Shown here one piece after another: positions 40,019-49,695 of a stretch of DNA of 53,607 nucleotides. Made by a program: the position numbers and the translations under genes. How positions within the stretch are numbered: position 1 is the first letter of the stretch; every line of letters begins with the position of its first letter. Source of the stretch: an uncultured bacterium (GTDB lineage: Bacteria > Planctomycetota > UBA1135 > GCA-002686595); the NCBI GenBank assembly GCA_902826945.1, contig CADEGS010000008.1:1-53607 (forward strand), read 5' to 3'. The notes below the pieces were generated by a model. The model had not been told where the DNA came from and did not search any database. It worked only from the letters and a program-made list of their open reading frames with translations.

Positions 40019-40159
40019 CCTCGCTCGGCGACCCGCCGGGATCGCTCGTCCGCGCCGGCGCTGACGGACACGAAGCGGTTCTCGAACCCAGCCTCGAGCG
40101 GCGCACGAAGTGTCGGGCGCCGCCTCGACGGCATCCACGCCAAGGAGTGGCACGACGTC

Positions 40160-41680
40160 ATGAAACACCTCAGCCTCGGAGCGCTCGCCGCAGCGCTCCT
40201 CGTCACGCTGGCGCCCGCAGCGGGCGCACAGTTCTCCTGCGATCGCGTCTACGTCGATCCCGCGAACGGAAACGACTCGAGCTCCGGAGTGCTGACGGCG
40301 CCCCTGGCGACGATCGCGGCCGGCATCCAGCGCATCCAGAGCACGTCGGGGAACGGCACGGTCGTCTTGATGCCGGGGATCTACTCGCTGGCCACGAACG
40401 GCGAGGTCTACCCGATCCAGATGGTCCAGGGCATCTCGCTGCAGGGCACGAACGCCCTCAACACGATCCTGGACGCGACCGGCTCGTCGCCCGAGGCCGT
40501 GATCCTCTTCCGTCAGTTCAACGCGAGCCAGATCTTCGTCGGGACCTTCGTCAACGGCCTGACGATCACGAACAACGACGCGGGAGCCGGCGTCCGCCTG
40601 CGGGGCGACCTCAATCCGATGTCGCCGACGATCTCCAACTGCTTCATCGTCCAGAACTGCGCCGGGATCTCGATGCTCGAGGTCCAGCCGTTCGTCTCGC
40701 CTCCGCCGTGGGTGTCTCACGAGCCGACCATCTTCCACTGCACGATCAGCGACAACGAGATCGGCATCCACGACGCGGGAGCGACGAACAACGGCACCAC
40801 GACGTTCTACTTCGGCATCGGCCGCTCGATGATCGTGAACAGCCTGATCTTCAACAACCAGGTGTGCGACCTCCTGGGGGTCGACGGCGACGACATCATC
40901 GGCAGCGCGTTCGCCACCAGCCAGGTCGCGACGACGAGCTGCGGCGGCCAGCTGTACGGCTTCCCGAGCATCTCCGGGCTGAACCCGCCGGTCTCGATCA
41001 TCAGCGTCGCCGGCGGCACCTCGGCCGATCTCTTCGTCGATCCGAGCGCCTGGGACTACCGGCTGCTCCCGACCACGCCGCTCCTCGACGCGGGCGTGCC
41101 CGGGCCGACCTGGACCCTGCCCAACGGCAACCAGGCCATCGTGTCGCTCCTCTGCCACCCCGATGCGACCGAGGTCGACGCCGAGGGGCACGGCAACCCG
41201 CGCTTCGAGGGCAACGGTCCCGACGTGGGCGCCGACGAGCGCGGTCAGCTGATCGTCGCGGGCTACGACCCGATGACGACGACCTTCAGCGGGGCCAACC
41301 CGGTGCGAGTCATCTACATGAACCCGGCCCCGCCCATCACCGGCAGCGTGATGAAGGCCACGCACTTCCTGACCCAGAGCGCTCCCGGCTACACGAACCA
41401 GCAGCCGTTCGGCACGCCGGGCATCAACCCCCTCGGCTCCCAGACGTGCATCCCGCGCGGCGGCTCGCTGTGCACGGGGCTGGCGTGCGTGGACCCGTTG
41501 CTCTACGTCTCGGGCTACCCGCAGGTCCAGACGATGGACTTCCTGGGCATCCCCACCTTCACGGCTCTGACGCCCGTGTCGGTGCCCGAGCAGTACTGCC
41601 TGGAGATCGTGCCGCGCAACGGGAACGGCTCGCAAGAGACCTGCATGTCCAACCTGCAGTGCTACGTGGTCGCTCCCTAG
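40160..41680 (+). CDS. Secreted right-handed beta-helix protein (DUF1565-like)
   Basis: A 506-aa exported protein. The ATG at 40160 follows AAGGAG at about 12 nt and starts a signal peptide ending APAAGAQ. Residues about 30-90 match DUF1565 (RVYVDPANGNDSSSGVLTAP, then GTVVLMPGIYS). This is followed by pectate-lyase-like parallel coils with NGLTITNNDAGAGVRLRG, ISNCFIVQNCAGISMLE and CTISDNEIGIHDAG. A region near 350-390 has the GADERG end typical of such proteins (GNPRFEGNGPDVGADERG). The C-terminal ~110 residues have four or five Cys and no known match. The catalytic residues of polysaccharide lyases are not identifiable; it may bind or modify glycans. GC content is lower than in the neighbours. 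Confidence 0.88.
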   Translation: MKHLSLGALAAALLVTLAPAAGAQFSCDRVYVDPANGNDSSSGVLTAPLATIAAGIQRIQSTSGNGTVVLMPGIYSLATNGEVYPIQMVQGISLQGTNALNTILDATGSSPEAVILFRQFNASQIFVGTFVNGLTITNNDAGAGVRLRGDLNPMSPTISNCFIVQNCAGISMLEVQPFVSPPPWVSHEPTIFHCTISDNEIGIHDAGATNNGTTTFYFGIGRSMIVNSLIFNNQVCDLLGVDGDDIIGSAFATSQVATTSCGGQLYGFPSISGLNPPVSIISVAGGTSADLFVDPSAWDYRLLPTTPLLDAGVPGPTWTLPNGNQAIVSLLCHPDATEVDAEGHGNPRFEGNGPDVGADERGQLIVAGYDPMTTTFSGANPVRVIYMNPAPPITGSVMKATHFLTQSAPGYTNQQPFGTPGINPLGSQTCIPRGGSLCTGLACVDPLLYVSGYPQVQTMDFLGIPTFTALTPVSVPEQYCLEIVPRNGNGSQETCMSNLQCYVVAP

Positions 41681-41712
41681 AGCCCGTCCGCTCCGCGCGC
41701 GGCTCGATTCAC

Positions 41713-41747
41713 GACGGCCGCACCGGCTTTCCGCCGGTGCGGCCGTC
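41713..41747 (+). terminator. 15-bp terminator hairpin after the beta-helix gene
   Basis: GACGGCCGCACCGGC (41713-41727), loop TTTCC, GCCGGTGCGGCCGTC (41733-41747). It starts 33 nt after the stop codon. No T-tract follows. Confidence 0.65.
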
Positions 41748-41863
41748 GGCACGAGAGGGGTCAGGACCCGCCGACGCGGCAGCGGACGGAGTCGGCGGCG
41801 AGCTCGACCAAGCCGCGAGTGCGCCCGCGCGTCGCGGCTCGGCCGTGCGCTCCTCCGCGCGCG

Positions 41864-43885
41864 TCACTCCACGACGCGGCGCGGGTTCCAGGCGGTGATC
41901 AGGCGCTGGGCCGCGACGCCGAGGCCGCCCGAGTCGATCGCGCGCACGAGCAGGCGGTAGCTCGTCGTCGCCGGCGCGGTCGGGTCGTCCTGGATCGTGA
42001 GGTCCACGAACGGTCCGGTGCCGATCACCGTCGCGGCGCCGCCGGGCAGCTCCTGCAGGCCCCACGAGAAGGAGACCGCGGCGCCGTCCTCGGCGTCGAG
42101 CGCGCCGGCGACGAAGCGCAGCGTCTCGCCGCGCGTGAAGGCCAGCTCCTCGGAGCACGCGACGCGCTCGGGGCTCTCGATCCAGACCACCGGCGGCGTC
42201 TGCGGGAAGGCCTGGACCTGCACGGCGATCGAGGTCGAGCGGCTCTGGCCCTGCGGGTCGGTCGCGCGCAGCGTGATCACGTGCGCGCCCGCGCTGGCGA
42301 GCGAGACGACCAGCCGCCGCCCGCTGCCGAGCGGGCCGTCGCGGTCGGAGCTCCATGCGAGCCCCGCGTCCTCGATGCGCCAGTCGTCGCGGTCCCAGGC
42401 GCAGCCCTCGAGCACGACCAGCCCCGGCGCGAGCGCCAGCGTCGCGCCGCCCGCCGGCTGCAGGATCTCGGGCTCGGGCGCGTGCCCGGGGAAGTCGAGC
42501 GCGACCTCGTCGCTCGCGCGCAGACCGCCCTCGTCGCGCACCTCGACGCGCAGCACGTGCGCGCCGCGCGTCGTCGGGTTCCAGCGGAAGCGCGCGGGAT
42601 CGGCCGTGGGCGTGATCGCGGCGGGCAGGCCGCCGTCCTGGCTCCAGCGCCAGCGCCAGGGCTCGGGCGGCGCGCCGTCCTCGGCGTCGGCGTACTCCAC
42701 GCGCACCTCGGCCGGCGCATCGGGAGCGAGCGCCGTCGCGTCGGGCGGCAGCAGGCGCACCGTGGGCGGCGTGTTCGCGCGCCGGTCGCGGCGCAGCTCG
42801 ATGGCGTTCCCGAGCAGCGGGAAGGACAGGCTCTCCTCGTTCGCGAGCGCGCCCGGCGTGAGCGCGAGCTTGCCCATCAACGAGGCCAGGTCGCGGCGGT
42901 GGTAGTGGGTGCCGCCGGTGAAGGTCCCCGTGAAGCAGTCCTTGTCGATCGCGGGCAGCTCGACCGAGACCATCGCCTCGACCTCGCCGAGGCGGTCCAC
43001 GACGCCGGAGAGCGCGCAGAGGAAGCCGTGCGGCTCGCCGTCGACCGTGCCGTCGAAGCGGCCCCAGCCCTGCACGACGCCCTCGTAGGCGCGCGGGATG
43101 GCGATCGCGCGCGGCACGGGCTCGAGCCGCAGCACGAGCTCGCCCGCGAGGTCGACGCACTGCCCGGTGCCGGGCACGCACAGCGTGCGGTTCACCGTCG
43201 CGAGCCAGTCGCCGTGGTAGCGGTCCGTGTCGGGGTAGCGCACGCCCGGCGCGGCGGCGAAGGAGAGCGGCAAGAAGAGGGCGGGGATCGGCTCGGGCGC
43301 GCCCTCGGCCTGCTGCGCGAGCGCGAGCTCGCCCCACACGCCCGGCGGGAACGGCGGCCAGCCGTCGAAGCCCAGCCGCAGCGCGAGCTGGTCGCCCGCG
43401 TCCGTGCGCGCGGCCGTGCCGGTCGCGAACTCGTGCAGCACGCTGACCGGCGCCAGGCCGGCGTCCACGGCGAGCGTCTGGCAGCTCCAGGCGTTGACGA
43501 TCGCGCGCGGTCCGTCGGGCGCGGCGGGCCAGACCAGGCCGTCCTCGAACGGGCCGTTCACGATCCCGTTGACCAGGATGCGGTCCCAGCCCTCGACCGG
43601 CGCGCCGCCGATCCGGTCCACCTGCGCCGGGAAGGCCACGACGCCGGTGAAGACCTGGCCCAGGAAGGGCTGCTTGAAGAACGCGGTCGGCGCGCCGTCG
43701 AAGGACCAGCTCGGGCCCGGGACGGCGGAGCCGGCGAACGTGCCGTGGAACTCTCCGGCCTCGTACGCGGGGTCGCCGGGCTGGGGCAGCCGCGGCGGCA
43801 CCGGCGGCGGTCCGCCCAGGAGGCAACGGCAGCCGGCAGCGAGCAGCACGCCGCCCGCCGCGGCCGCGAGCGCGCCGGCCCTCAC
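41864..43885 (-). CDS. Lipoprotein with Ig/PKD-like domains
   Basis: A 673-aa exported lipoprotein starting at GTG 43885, whose GTGA overlaps the stop of the upstream gene. The signal ends at the lipobox LAAGC (about residue 18). Residues about 30-330 contain a beta-rich domain in which FHGTFAG, FTGVVAF and FTGTFTGG recur, so it probably has several related sheets. Three Ig/PKD-like repeats follow, marked by TPPTVRLLPPDA, PEPEILQPAGGATLAL and TPPVVWIESPERV, each with DAEDG- or DPQG-type turns. PKD-like modules bind partners or act as spacers on the surface. Expression is coupled to the small lipoprotein upstream, so they may form an outer-envelope pair. Confidence 0.85.
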   Translation of the reverse strand: MRAGALAAAAGGVLLAAGCRCLLGGPPPVPPRLPQPGDPAYEAGEFHGTFAGSAVPGPSWSFDGAPTAFFKQPFLGQVFTGVVAFPAQVDRIGGAPVEGWDRILVNGIVNGPFEDGLVWPAAPDGPRAIVNAWSCQTLAVDAGLAPVSVLHEFATGTAARTDAGDQLALRLGFDGWPPFPPGVWGELALAQQAEGAPEPIPALFLPLSFAAAPGVRYPDTDRYHGDWLATVNRTLCVPGTGQCVDLAGELVLRLEPVPRAIAIPRAYEGVVQGWGRFDGTVDGEPHGFLCALSGVVDRLGEVEAMVSVELPAIDKDCFTGTFTGGTHYHRRDLASLMGKLALTPGALANEESLSFPLLGNAIELRRDRRANTPPTVRLLPPDATALAPDAPAEVRVEYADAEDGAPPEPWRWRWSQDGGLPAAITPTADPARFRWNPTTRGAHVLRVEVRDEGGLRASDEVALDFPGHAPEPEILQPAGGATLALAPGLVVLEGCAWDRDDWRIEDAGLAWSSDRDGPLGSGRRLVVSLASAGAHVITLRATDPQGQSRSTSIAVQVQAFPQTPPVVWIESPERVACSEELAFTRGETLRFVAGALDAEDGAAVSFSWGLQELPGGAATVIGTGPFVDLTIQDDPTAPATTSYRLLVRAIDSGGLGVAAQRLITAWNPRRVVE

Positions 43886-44496
43886 GAGCCCCTCCGCTCG
43901 AGCGGGATCGGCTGCAGGCCGCCGAGCGAGAGCTGCATCCGCTCGCCCTCGATCACCGCGCGCAGCGGCAGCTCGCTGCCGCCGGGCTGGCGCAGGACGC
44001 CGCGCAGCTCGCCCGCGCCCGCGCGGCCGACGAGCTGGAAGGGCACCTCGCCCAGGCTGCCCTCGCCGTAGACGAGCTCGCCCGCGCGGCGGAACCACAG
44101 CCCCACCGGCGGCAGGCCGGCCGCGGTCGTGCGGTAGTGCTCCTCGCCCGCCGCGGAGGCCTCGCGCGCCGCGCTCGTGCGCGCGAGCGTGCGCTCGCCC
44201 TGCGCGAGCTCGACGACGAGCGCGTCGGCGCGCAGGCGCAGCACCGCCGGCTCCCGGCTGCCGTCCGCGCGCACGAGCGTGCCGTGCACGCGCCGCTCGG
44301 GATCCTCGACGAAGGCCACCGCCTGGCCGTCGAGCGCGCCGCCGGCGCTCACGAGCCCCGCGGACTCGACCAGCGCCAGCTCGCCGGTCGCCCCGGCGAA
44401 CGCGCCCCACGGCTCGTAGCGCCCGCGCGCGACGCGCGGCGCGCAGGCCGCGACGAGCGCGGCGACCAGACCGATGCGGACGAAGGCTCCTCGCAT
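43882..44496 (-). CDS. Small lipoprotein coupled to the PKD-like lipoprotein
   Basis: A 204-aa lipoprotein: signal sequence GLVAALVAAC with the lipid-modified Cys at about residue 18. The mature part is a beta-rich domain (TGELALVESAGLVSAGGALD, VHGTLVRADGSREPAVLRL, ELRGVLRQPGGSELPLRAVI) that could be a small barrel or sandwich. No family is recognised. An excellent purine-rich SD (GAGGAGGGGGAGGG) sits directly before ATG 44496. Its last codons overlap the next gene (GTGA). The operon is divergent from the gene at 44773. Confidence 0.8.
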   Translation of the reverse strand: MRGAFVRIGLVAALVAACAPRVARGRYEPWGAFAGATGELALVESAGLVSAGGALDGQAVAFVEDPERRVHGTLVRADGSREPAVLRLRADALVVELAQGERTLARTSAAREASAAGEEHYRTTAAGLPPVGLWFRRAGELVYGEGSLGEVPFQLVGRAGAGELRGVLRQPGGSELPLRAVIEGERMQLSLGGLQPIPLERRGS

Positions 44497-44772
44497 CCCT
44501 CCCCCTCCTCTCGCGAGCGTCTCGCGCCGGGCCTGTCCCGGCGCGTCCCGCAGAGGATCGGGCAGGAGCCCGGACCTGTCCACTCCGGGACGTCCTTCGA
44601 GCCCCGCGCGTCGGCCGCCGCCTGCCGGCGGAATCCGGGCGACCCGACCGCCGGGAGAGCGACCTGGAGGCTGGGCGAGGGTCTCCCGCGCGCGGGAGGA
44701 ACCGAAGCGCGCTTTCCCTGTCGCGCCGGCCGCGCGCCGGCAGATCCGGGGGCAGCCCACCCGGAGGATCCG

Positions 44773-45738
44773 ATGACCGCGATCGACCGCGACCTGGCCG
44801 CCGCTCTCAAGCTGGCGCTGAAGAACCCGATGCACTTCGCGCTGGTGCTCAAGGGGCCGGGCGAGGGGACGCTGGTCGTCTCGCGCAAGCCGATCCCGGT
44901 CGGCGTCGTCGCGCAGGCGAAGAAGGAGCTCGGCGGCGGGCTCGTCGTGCGCGGGCGCTGCCGGGGCGAGGACGGCCGGCTCGTCTTCGAGACGGCCAAG
45001 GAGCCCGGGCCGAACGTCGCGAAGACGCTGAAGGCCGTGATCCGCCGCGACGCCGGGATGACGCTGCAGGTGGATGCGCGGCGCGCGAGCGACCTGCAGG
45101 ACGAGGACGACGCCGAGGAGGCGCCCGCGGCGCCGCCGCCCGATCCCGCCGCCGCGCGCGCGAAGGCCGACGTCGCGCGGCGCCTCGCGGCCCTGGCCGG
45201 GCCGTTCCGCGTCGCGACGAACAGCGACGACGAGGACTCGCGGCGGCTGAAGGAGCTGCTGGAGCGCGTGCGCGCGCTGGCCCTGCGCGAGGACTGGGCG
45301 GCGGCGGCCAGGGGGCTGGACGAGCTCGAGGCCCTGCTGGACGACCTGCCGAACGACGAGGACCTCGCGCGCGAGGCGCGCCGCCGGGGCGTCGTCGACG
45401 GCGAGGCCGGCGGCGGACGCCGCGCCGGCAAGCTCGTGGGCACCGACCTCGAGGACTACATCGACCACTACGACGCCGGCTTCGAGGAGGGCAAGCGCGC
45501 GCGCCTGAAGAAGGCGCTCGCCGCGCGCCGCATCCAGCCCGGCGCGGACGCCGGCGAGGCCGAGCTGCAGGCCGCCTACGACCTGGGCTTCCGGGAAGGC
45601 GATCGCGACCCGAACCCGCGCTCGCGCTCGCGCCTGGCGCAGAACGCCGCGCTGCTCGCCGCGTACGACGTCGGCTTCCACGACGGTGAGCTCCGGCGCT
45701 GGCGGCGCTCGGGCGAGGCCGCGCCGGTCGCGGACTGA
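44773..45738 (+). CDS. Protein of unknown function with a conserved-looking N-terminal module
   Basis: A 321-aa cytoplasmic protein with no signal peptide or TM. GGAGGA precedes ATG 44773. The first ~95 residues form a compact alpha/beta unit: NPMHFALVLKGPGEGTLVVS, AKKELGGGLVVRGRCRGEDG, LVFETAKEPG, TLKAVIRRDAG. I believe similar N-terminal units recur in other bacterial hypothetical proteins, but I cannot name the family. An acidic/Pro linker follows (DEDDAEEAPAAPPPDP). The C-terminus is helical, with two similar segments DYIDHYDAGFEEGKRARLKK and AAYDLGFREGDRDPNPRSR that look like an internal repeat, and a third, AAYDVGFHDGE. It is divergent from the lipoprotein pair; the context gives no clear role. 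Confidence 0.75.
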   Translation: MTAIDRDLAAALKLALKNPMHFALVLKGPGEGTLVVSRKPIPVGVVAQAKKELGGGLVVRGRCRGEDGRLVFETAKEPGPNVAKTLKAVIRRDAGMTLQVDARRASDLQDEDDAEEAPAAPPPDPAAARAKADVARRLAALAGPFRVATNSDDEDSRRLKELLERVRALALREDWAAAARGLDELEALLDDLPNDEDLAREARRRGVVDGEAGGGRRAGKLVGTDLEDYIDHYDAGFEEGKRARLKKALAARRIQPGADAGEAELQAAYDLGFREGDRDPNPRSRSRLAQNAALLAAYDVGFHDGELRRWRRSGEAAPVAD

Positions 45739-46003
45739 ATCGGACGCTTTCGACCCGACCCTCGCGAGGCGCGCGCGCACGAGCCGTCGCGCGCATGCCC
45801 CGCGTCGCCGGCCAGGCCGGGCGGTGCGCTCCGGGCGCCCGCCTCCCCTTGCGCGCAGCGGCGAGGCTCGACAGACGCGGGGGGCGGCGATGGAATGGCG
45901 GGCAGGCCGCGGCCATGACTCCGGTGGAGCCTCCTTGCCCGGCGGACCGCTCTGCCGGGGAGCTCGCGCCCGAGCGGGCCTCGCCACCTCCTCCCCCACG
46001 CCG

Positions 46004-47959
46004 ATGACACGCCAACCGCGCTTCGCGGGCGCCGCGGCCTTCGGCGACTGGGACGTCCTGCGCGGGGAGGTGCTCTGGAGCCCGCCGCTGGAGGAGATCC
46101 TGGGCGAGCCCGCGCCCGAGCGCGCGGTGCCGCTGTCGTGGTGGCGCGAGCGCATCCTGCCCGAGGACCGCGAGGGCGCCGTGCGCGCGGCCGAGCGGGC
46201 GCTCGCCTCGGACGCGCTGCGCTACGACTGCGCCTACCGCGTGCGGCGCGCGGACGAGAGCGCGCTGCTCGTGCGCGAGAGCTCGTTCGTGGCGCGCGAG
46301 GGCGGGCGCGCGCTGCGCGTCGTCAGCGCGATCGCGCGCGCGGACGCGGCCGAGCGGAGCGCCGGCGCGGGCGGCCTGTTCACGTGGCTGGAGCAGGATC
46401 GCGAGCGCTTCCGGACCTTCGTGGACGGCCTGCCGCTGCTCGCCTGGGCCATGACGCCGGAGGGCTGGATCTACTTCTACAACCGGCGCTGGCACGAGTA
46501 CACCGGCACGACGCCGGCGGAGATGGAGGGCTGGGGCTGGATCGCCGTGCACGACCCGCACGACCTGCCGCGCACGCTGCGCATCTTCCGCGCCGCGCTC
46601 GCTGAGGGGACGTTCTGGGAGGACGAGTTCCGCCTGCGGCGCGCCGACGGGGCGATGCGCTGGCACCTCTCGCGCGCCATGCCGCTGCGCGACGCCGACG
46701 GCCGCGTGACGCACTGGTTCGGCACGAACACCGACGTCCACGACCAGAAGCTCGCGCTCGAGGAGCGCTCGCGCCTGCTCGAGCGCGAGCAGGACGCGCG
46801 GCGCGCCGCCGAGGCCGCCAGTCGCGCCAAGGACGAGTTCCTGGCCATCGTCTCGCACGAGCTGCGCTCGCCGCTGAACGCCATCGTGGGCTGGACGCAG
46901 GTCTTGCAGCAGGAGGAGCCCGACCCGACGCAGAGGCAGGCGCTCGACGCGATCGCGCGCAACGCGCGCCACCAGGCGACCCTGATCGAGGACCTGCTCG
47001 ACACCTCGCGCATCCTGAGCGGGAGGCTGAAGATCCGCTACGTCCCGACGTCGCTCGCGAGCGCCGTGCGCTCCGCCGTCGAGGGCATCCAGCCGCGCGC
47101 CGAGGCGGCCGGCGTCGCGATCGAGGTCGAGGACCTCACGCAGGGCGCGTCCGTCGTGGGCGACGCGGTGCGGCTGCAGCAGGTCGCGAGCAACCTGCTC
47201 AGCAACGCGGTCAAGTTCAGCCCGGGCGGCGGCCGGGTGCGCGTGCGCGTGCAGACGACCGAGGCCTCCGTCGTGCTCGAGGTGGCCGACGAGGGCGAGG
47301 GCATCGACCCGGCCTTCCTGCCGCGCATCTTCCACCGCTTCGAGCAGGCCGACGCGTCCTCGACGCGCCAGCACGGCGGCCTGGGCCTGGGGCTCTCGAT
47401 CGTGCGCAGCCTGGTCGAGCTGCACGGCGGGCGCGTGCGCGCGCACAGCGACGGGCTCGGCCAGGGAGCGCGCTTCCTGGTCGATCTCCCGCTGCGCAGC
47501 GGCGCGCTGCCGCCCGCCGTCGAGCCGGCCGCCGAGCCCGAGCCCGAGCGCGTCTCGCTGCGCGGCACCGACGTGCTCGTCGTCGACGACGACCCCGAGG
47601 CGCGCGAGGTGCTGAGCACGCTCTTGCTCTCCTGCGGCGCCTCGGTGGCGACGGCGGGCTCCGTCGCGCAGGCGCTCGAGGCGCTGCGCTCCGGCCTGCC
47701 GCACGTCGTGCTGAGCGACGTCGCCATGCCCGGCGTGGACGGCTTCGGGCTGGTCGAGCGCGTGCGCGCGCTCGCGGCGCCGGGCGCGGCGTCGCTCCCG
47801 ATCGTGGCGCTGACCGCCTTCGCCAGCCTGGCGAACCAGGAGGAGGCGCTCGCCGGCGGCTTCGACGCCTACCTGACGAAGCCCGTCGACGCGGCGCTCC
47901 TGGCGCGCACGATCGCCGCCGTGCAGCGCCGCAGCCTGCTCGCCGATCCCGGCGCCTGA
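46004..47959 (+). CDS. Hybrid sensor histidine kinase with PAS domains and receiver
   Basis: A 651-aa protein without membrane segments, probably a soluble sensor. Two PAS-type regions occur: about 12-110 (RYDCAYRVRRADESALLVRE) and about 130-250 (YNRRWHEYTGTTPAEMEGWG, then DEFRLRRADGAMRWHLSRAMP). Next come a HisKA H-box VSHELRSPLNAIVG with H285, HATPase_c motifs (VASNLLSNAVKFSP, DEGEGIDP, GGLGLGLSIVRSLV) and a C-terminal receiver (LVVDDDPEAREVL; phospho-acceptor D572 in VLSDVAMPGVDG; LTKPVDA). ATG 46004 lacks an SD; ATG 45890 is an in-frame alternative after a G-rich stretch. No response regulator is adjacent, so an output partner elsewhere is likely. Confidence 0.92.
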   Translation: MTRQPRFAGAAAFGDWDVLRGEVLWSPPLEEILGEPAPERAVPLSWWRERILPEDREGAVRAAERALASDALRYDCAYRVRRADESALLVRESSFVAREGGRALRVVSAIARADAAERSAGAGGLFTWLEQDRERFRTFVDGLPLLAWAMTPEGWIYFYNRRWHEYTGTTPAEMEGWGWIAVHDPHDLPRTLRIFRAALAEGTFWEDEFRLRRADGAMRWHLSRAMPLRDADGRVTHWFGTNTDVHDQKLALEERSRLLEREQDARRAAEAASRAKDEFLAIVSHELRSPLNAIVGWTQVLQQEEPDPTQRQALDAIARNARHQATLIEDLLDTSRILSGRLKIRYVPTSLASAVRSAVEGIQPRAEAAGVAIEVEDLTQGASVVGDAVRLQQVASNLLSNAVKFSPGGGRVRVRVQTTEASVVLEVADEGEGIDPAFLPRIFHRFEQADASSTRQHGGLGLGLSIVRSLVELHGGRVRAHSDGLGQGARFLVDLPLRSGALPPAVEPAAEPEPERVSLRGTDVLVVDDDPEAREVLSTLLLSCGASVATAGSVAQALEALRSGLPHVVLSDVAMPGVDGFGLVERVRALAAPGAASLPIVALTAFASLANQEEALAGGFDAYLTKPVDAALLARTIAAVQRRSLLADPGA

Positions 47960-47960
47960 G

Positions 47961-48001
47961 CGAGACACCGTCGTCGCGCCGCGAGGGCGACGCGCGTCTC
48001 G
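47961..48001 (+). terminator. Terminator-like hairpin after the histidine kinase gene
   Basis: CGAGAC (47961-47966) pairs with GTCTCG (47996-48001), and the inner CGTCGC (47972-47977) pairs with GCGACG (47987-47992). It starts 1 nt after the stop codon. Confidence 0.4.
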
Positions 48002-48075
48002 GGCCGGGTCGGCGACCCCGGCGCCGCCGCGCAGTTCGCCCACGAGCGGCGCCGAAGGACCCCTCGTGCCGGCTC

Positions 48076-49491
48076 CTACTGGCCCTTGGCGAGCAACGGG
48101 GCGCTCGCCAGGCGCGCGCGCGCCGCCTCCAGGCGCGCGGCGATCTCCTCCTTCGGGACGAGCTTGCCGCGCACGACGATGGCCTCGATCGCGCGCGCGT
48201 TCGCGACCGACGCCAGCGGGTCGGCGCCGAGCAGGAGCAGGTCCGCGCGCTTGCCGGGCTCGATCGTGCCGACGACGTCGAGGTCGCCGAGCCACTCGTG
48301 CGGGTTGCGCGTGGCGCACTCCAGCGCCTCGTAGGGCGAGAGGCCCGCGGCCGCCAGCGCCTCCAGCTCGTGGTGCAGCGCGAAGCCGCCGACCAGCAGC
48401 CACTCCGGCGCGTCCGAGCCGGCCATGATCTTCCCGCCCGCGTCGCGCAGCGCGCGCACGATCCGCCCGCGCAGCGCGACGGCCTTCGCGCGCCGCGCCT
48501 CGTCCGGCAGCATCTTCAGGAAGGCGGGCACGCCGCGCGTGTTCCAGGCGCGCACCTCGTCGGAGAGGAAGCGCCACTCGGGCGCCGCGCGCAGCTCCTC
48601 CTCGCGCCGCACGCGGCCGAAGGCGAAGTCGAAGAAGGCCAGCGTGGGCGTGTTCCACATGCCGGCGGCGACGGCCTCGCGCGCCAGGGGCTCGATGCGC
48701 CCCGCGTCGAGCCAGTCCACGCTCTCCCAGGCGGCCGGCCGCCACACGCCGTAGCCGGAGAGGCTGGCGCGCATCGGCGCGTCGTCGGGGAGCAGCGCCT
48801 CCATCCAGCCGTCGAGGTGCTCGAGCTGCTGGCCCTCCTCGATCGCCGCGCGCAGCGGCACGCGCGCGCCGATGTGCCCGAACACGGGGATGCCGCGCCG
48901 CCGCGCCTCGTCGTGGATCGCGCGGTAGACCGGCAGCGTGAGGTCCTCGGTCAGCTTGAGGAAGTCGTAGCCCGCGTGCGCGAAGTCGCGCACGGCGGCG
49001 CGCGCCTGCTCCTCGTCGTGCAGCTCGCGGCCGAGGAAGACGCCGCCGTGCGCCTTGCCGCAGAGCTGCGGGCTGCCGATCCACAGCTCGGGGCCGTCGA
49101 GCTCGCGCGCGTCCACGCGCGCGCGCAGGGCGAGCAGCGAGGGCTTGCCGATCGGGTCGCGCACGGTCGTGACGCCGTTCATCAGGGTCACGTCGAGCTC
49201 GGCCTCGGCGTACTCCTCGGCGATGCTCTCGTCGGAGAGGAAGTGCGCGTGCATGTCGGCCAGGCCGGGCAGGAGCCACTTGCCGCGACCGTCCACGCGC
49301 AGCGCGCCCGCGGGCACCTCGCGCGCGTCGATCGACTCGATGCGCTCGCCGCGCACGAGCACGGTGCGGTCCTGGAGCACGCGCTCGCCGTCCATCGGCA
49401 CGACGGCGACGTGCTCGATCGCGAGCACGGGCGCGGGCTCGGCGGCGGGAGCGGGGAGGGCGGCGAGCGCGAGGCAGAGCGTGTCGAGCAT
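48076..49491 (-). CDS. Exported metal-dependent amidohydrolase
   Basis: A 471-aa protein with a short signal-like N-terminus (LDTLCLALAALPAPAAEP) and an amidohydrolase-1 barrel. Metal ligands are visible: H81-A-H83 in LPGLADMHAHF, candidate carboxylated K179 (FLKLTED), H206 (VFGHIGAR), H225 (QLEHLDGW) and catalytic D360 (IMAGSDAP). It ends with the typical composite-domain return GTIEPGKRADLLLLGADPL. Relatives include imidazolonepropionase/prolidase-like enzymes; the substrate is unknown. ATG 49491 follows GGAG at about 5 nt, with TATGCT further upstream. It is divergent from the glycosyltransferase gene. Confidence 0.9.
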   Translation of the reverse strand: MLDTLCLALAALPAPAAEPAPVLAIEHVAVVPMDGERVLQDRTVLVRGERIESIDAREVPAGALRVDGRGKWLLPGLADMHAHFLSDESIAEEYAEAELDVTLMNGVTTVRDPIGKPSLLALRARVDARELDGPELWIGSPQLCGKAHGGVFLGRELHDEEQARAAVRDFAHAGYDFLKLTEDLTLPVYRAIHDEARRRGIPVFGHIGARVPLRAAIEEGQQLEHLDGWMEALLPDDAPMRASLSGYGVWRPAAWESVDWLDAGRIEPLAREAVAAGMWNTPTLAFFDFAFGRVRREEELRAAPEWRFLSDEVRAWNTRGVPAFLKMLPDEARRAKAVALRGRIVRALRDAGGKIMAGSDAPEWLLVGGFALHHELEALAAAGLSPYEALECATRNPHEWLGDLDVVGTIEPGKRADLLLLGADPLASVANARAIEAIVVRGKLVPKEEIAARLEAARARLASAPLLAKGQ

Positions 49492-49533
49492 GGTCGTCTC
49501 CGGGCGCGCGCCGGACGCGGCGCGACGAGCGCG

Positions 49534-49539
49534 AGCATA
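49534..49539 (-). promoter_or_regulatory. -10-like TATGCT of the amidohydrolase gene
   Basis: TATGCT on the minus strand, 42 nt upstream of the ATG, with a GGAG Shine-Dalgarno in the leader. It is the same arrangement as at 8771-8805. Confidence 0.4.
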
Positions 49540-49695
49540 GGCGCGGGCGCGCCGCGCGGCGGACGGCAGCGGGCAAGACTCGTGTATGGCGTCGCGCGGT
49601 CGCGCGGCGTGCGCCCGCCTGCGGGAGCGCCGGACGGTCGCGCCGCGGGCCCGTCCGGGCGTCCGCGGCCGATCGACGACGGCGCCGCGGCGCCG

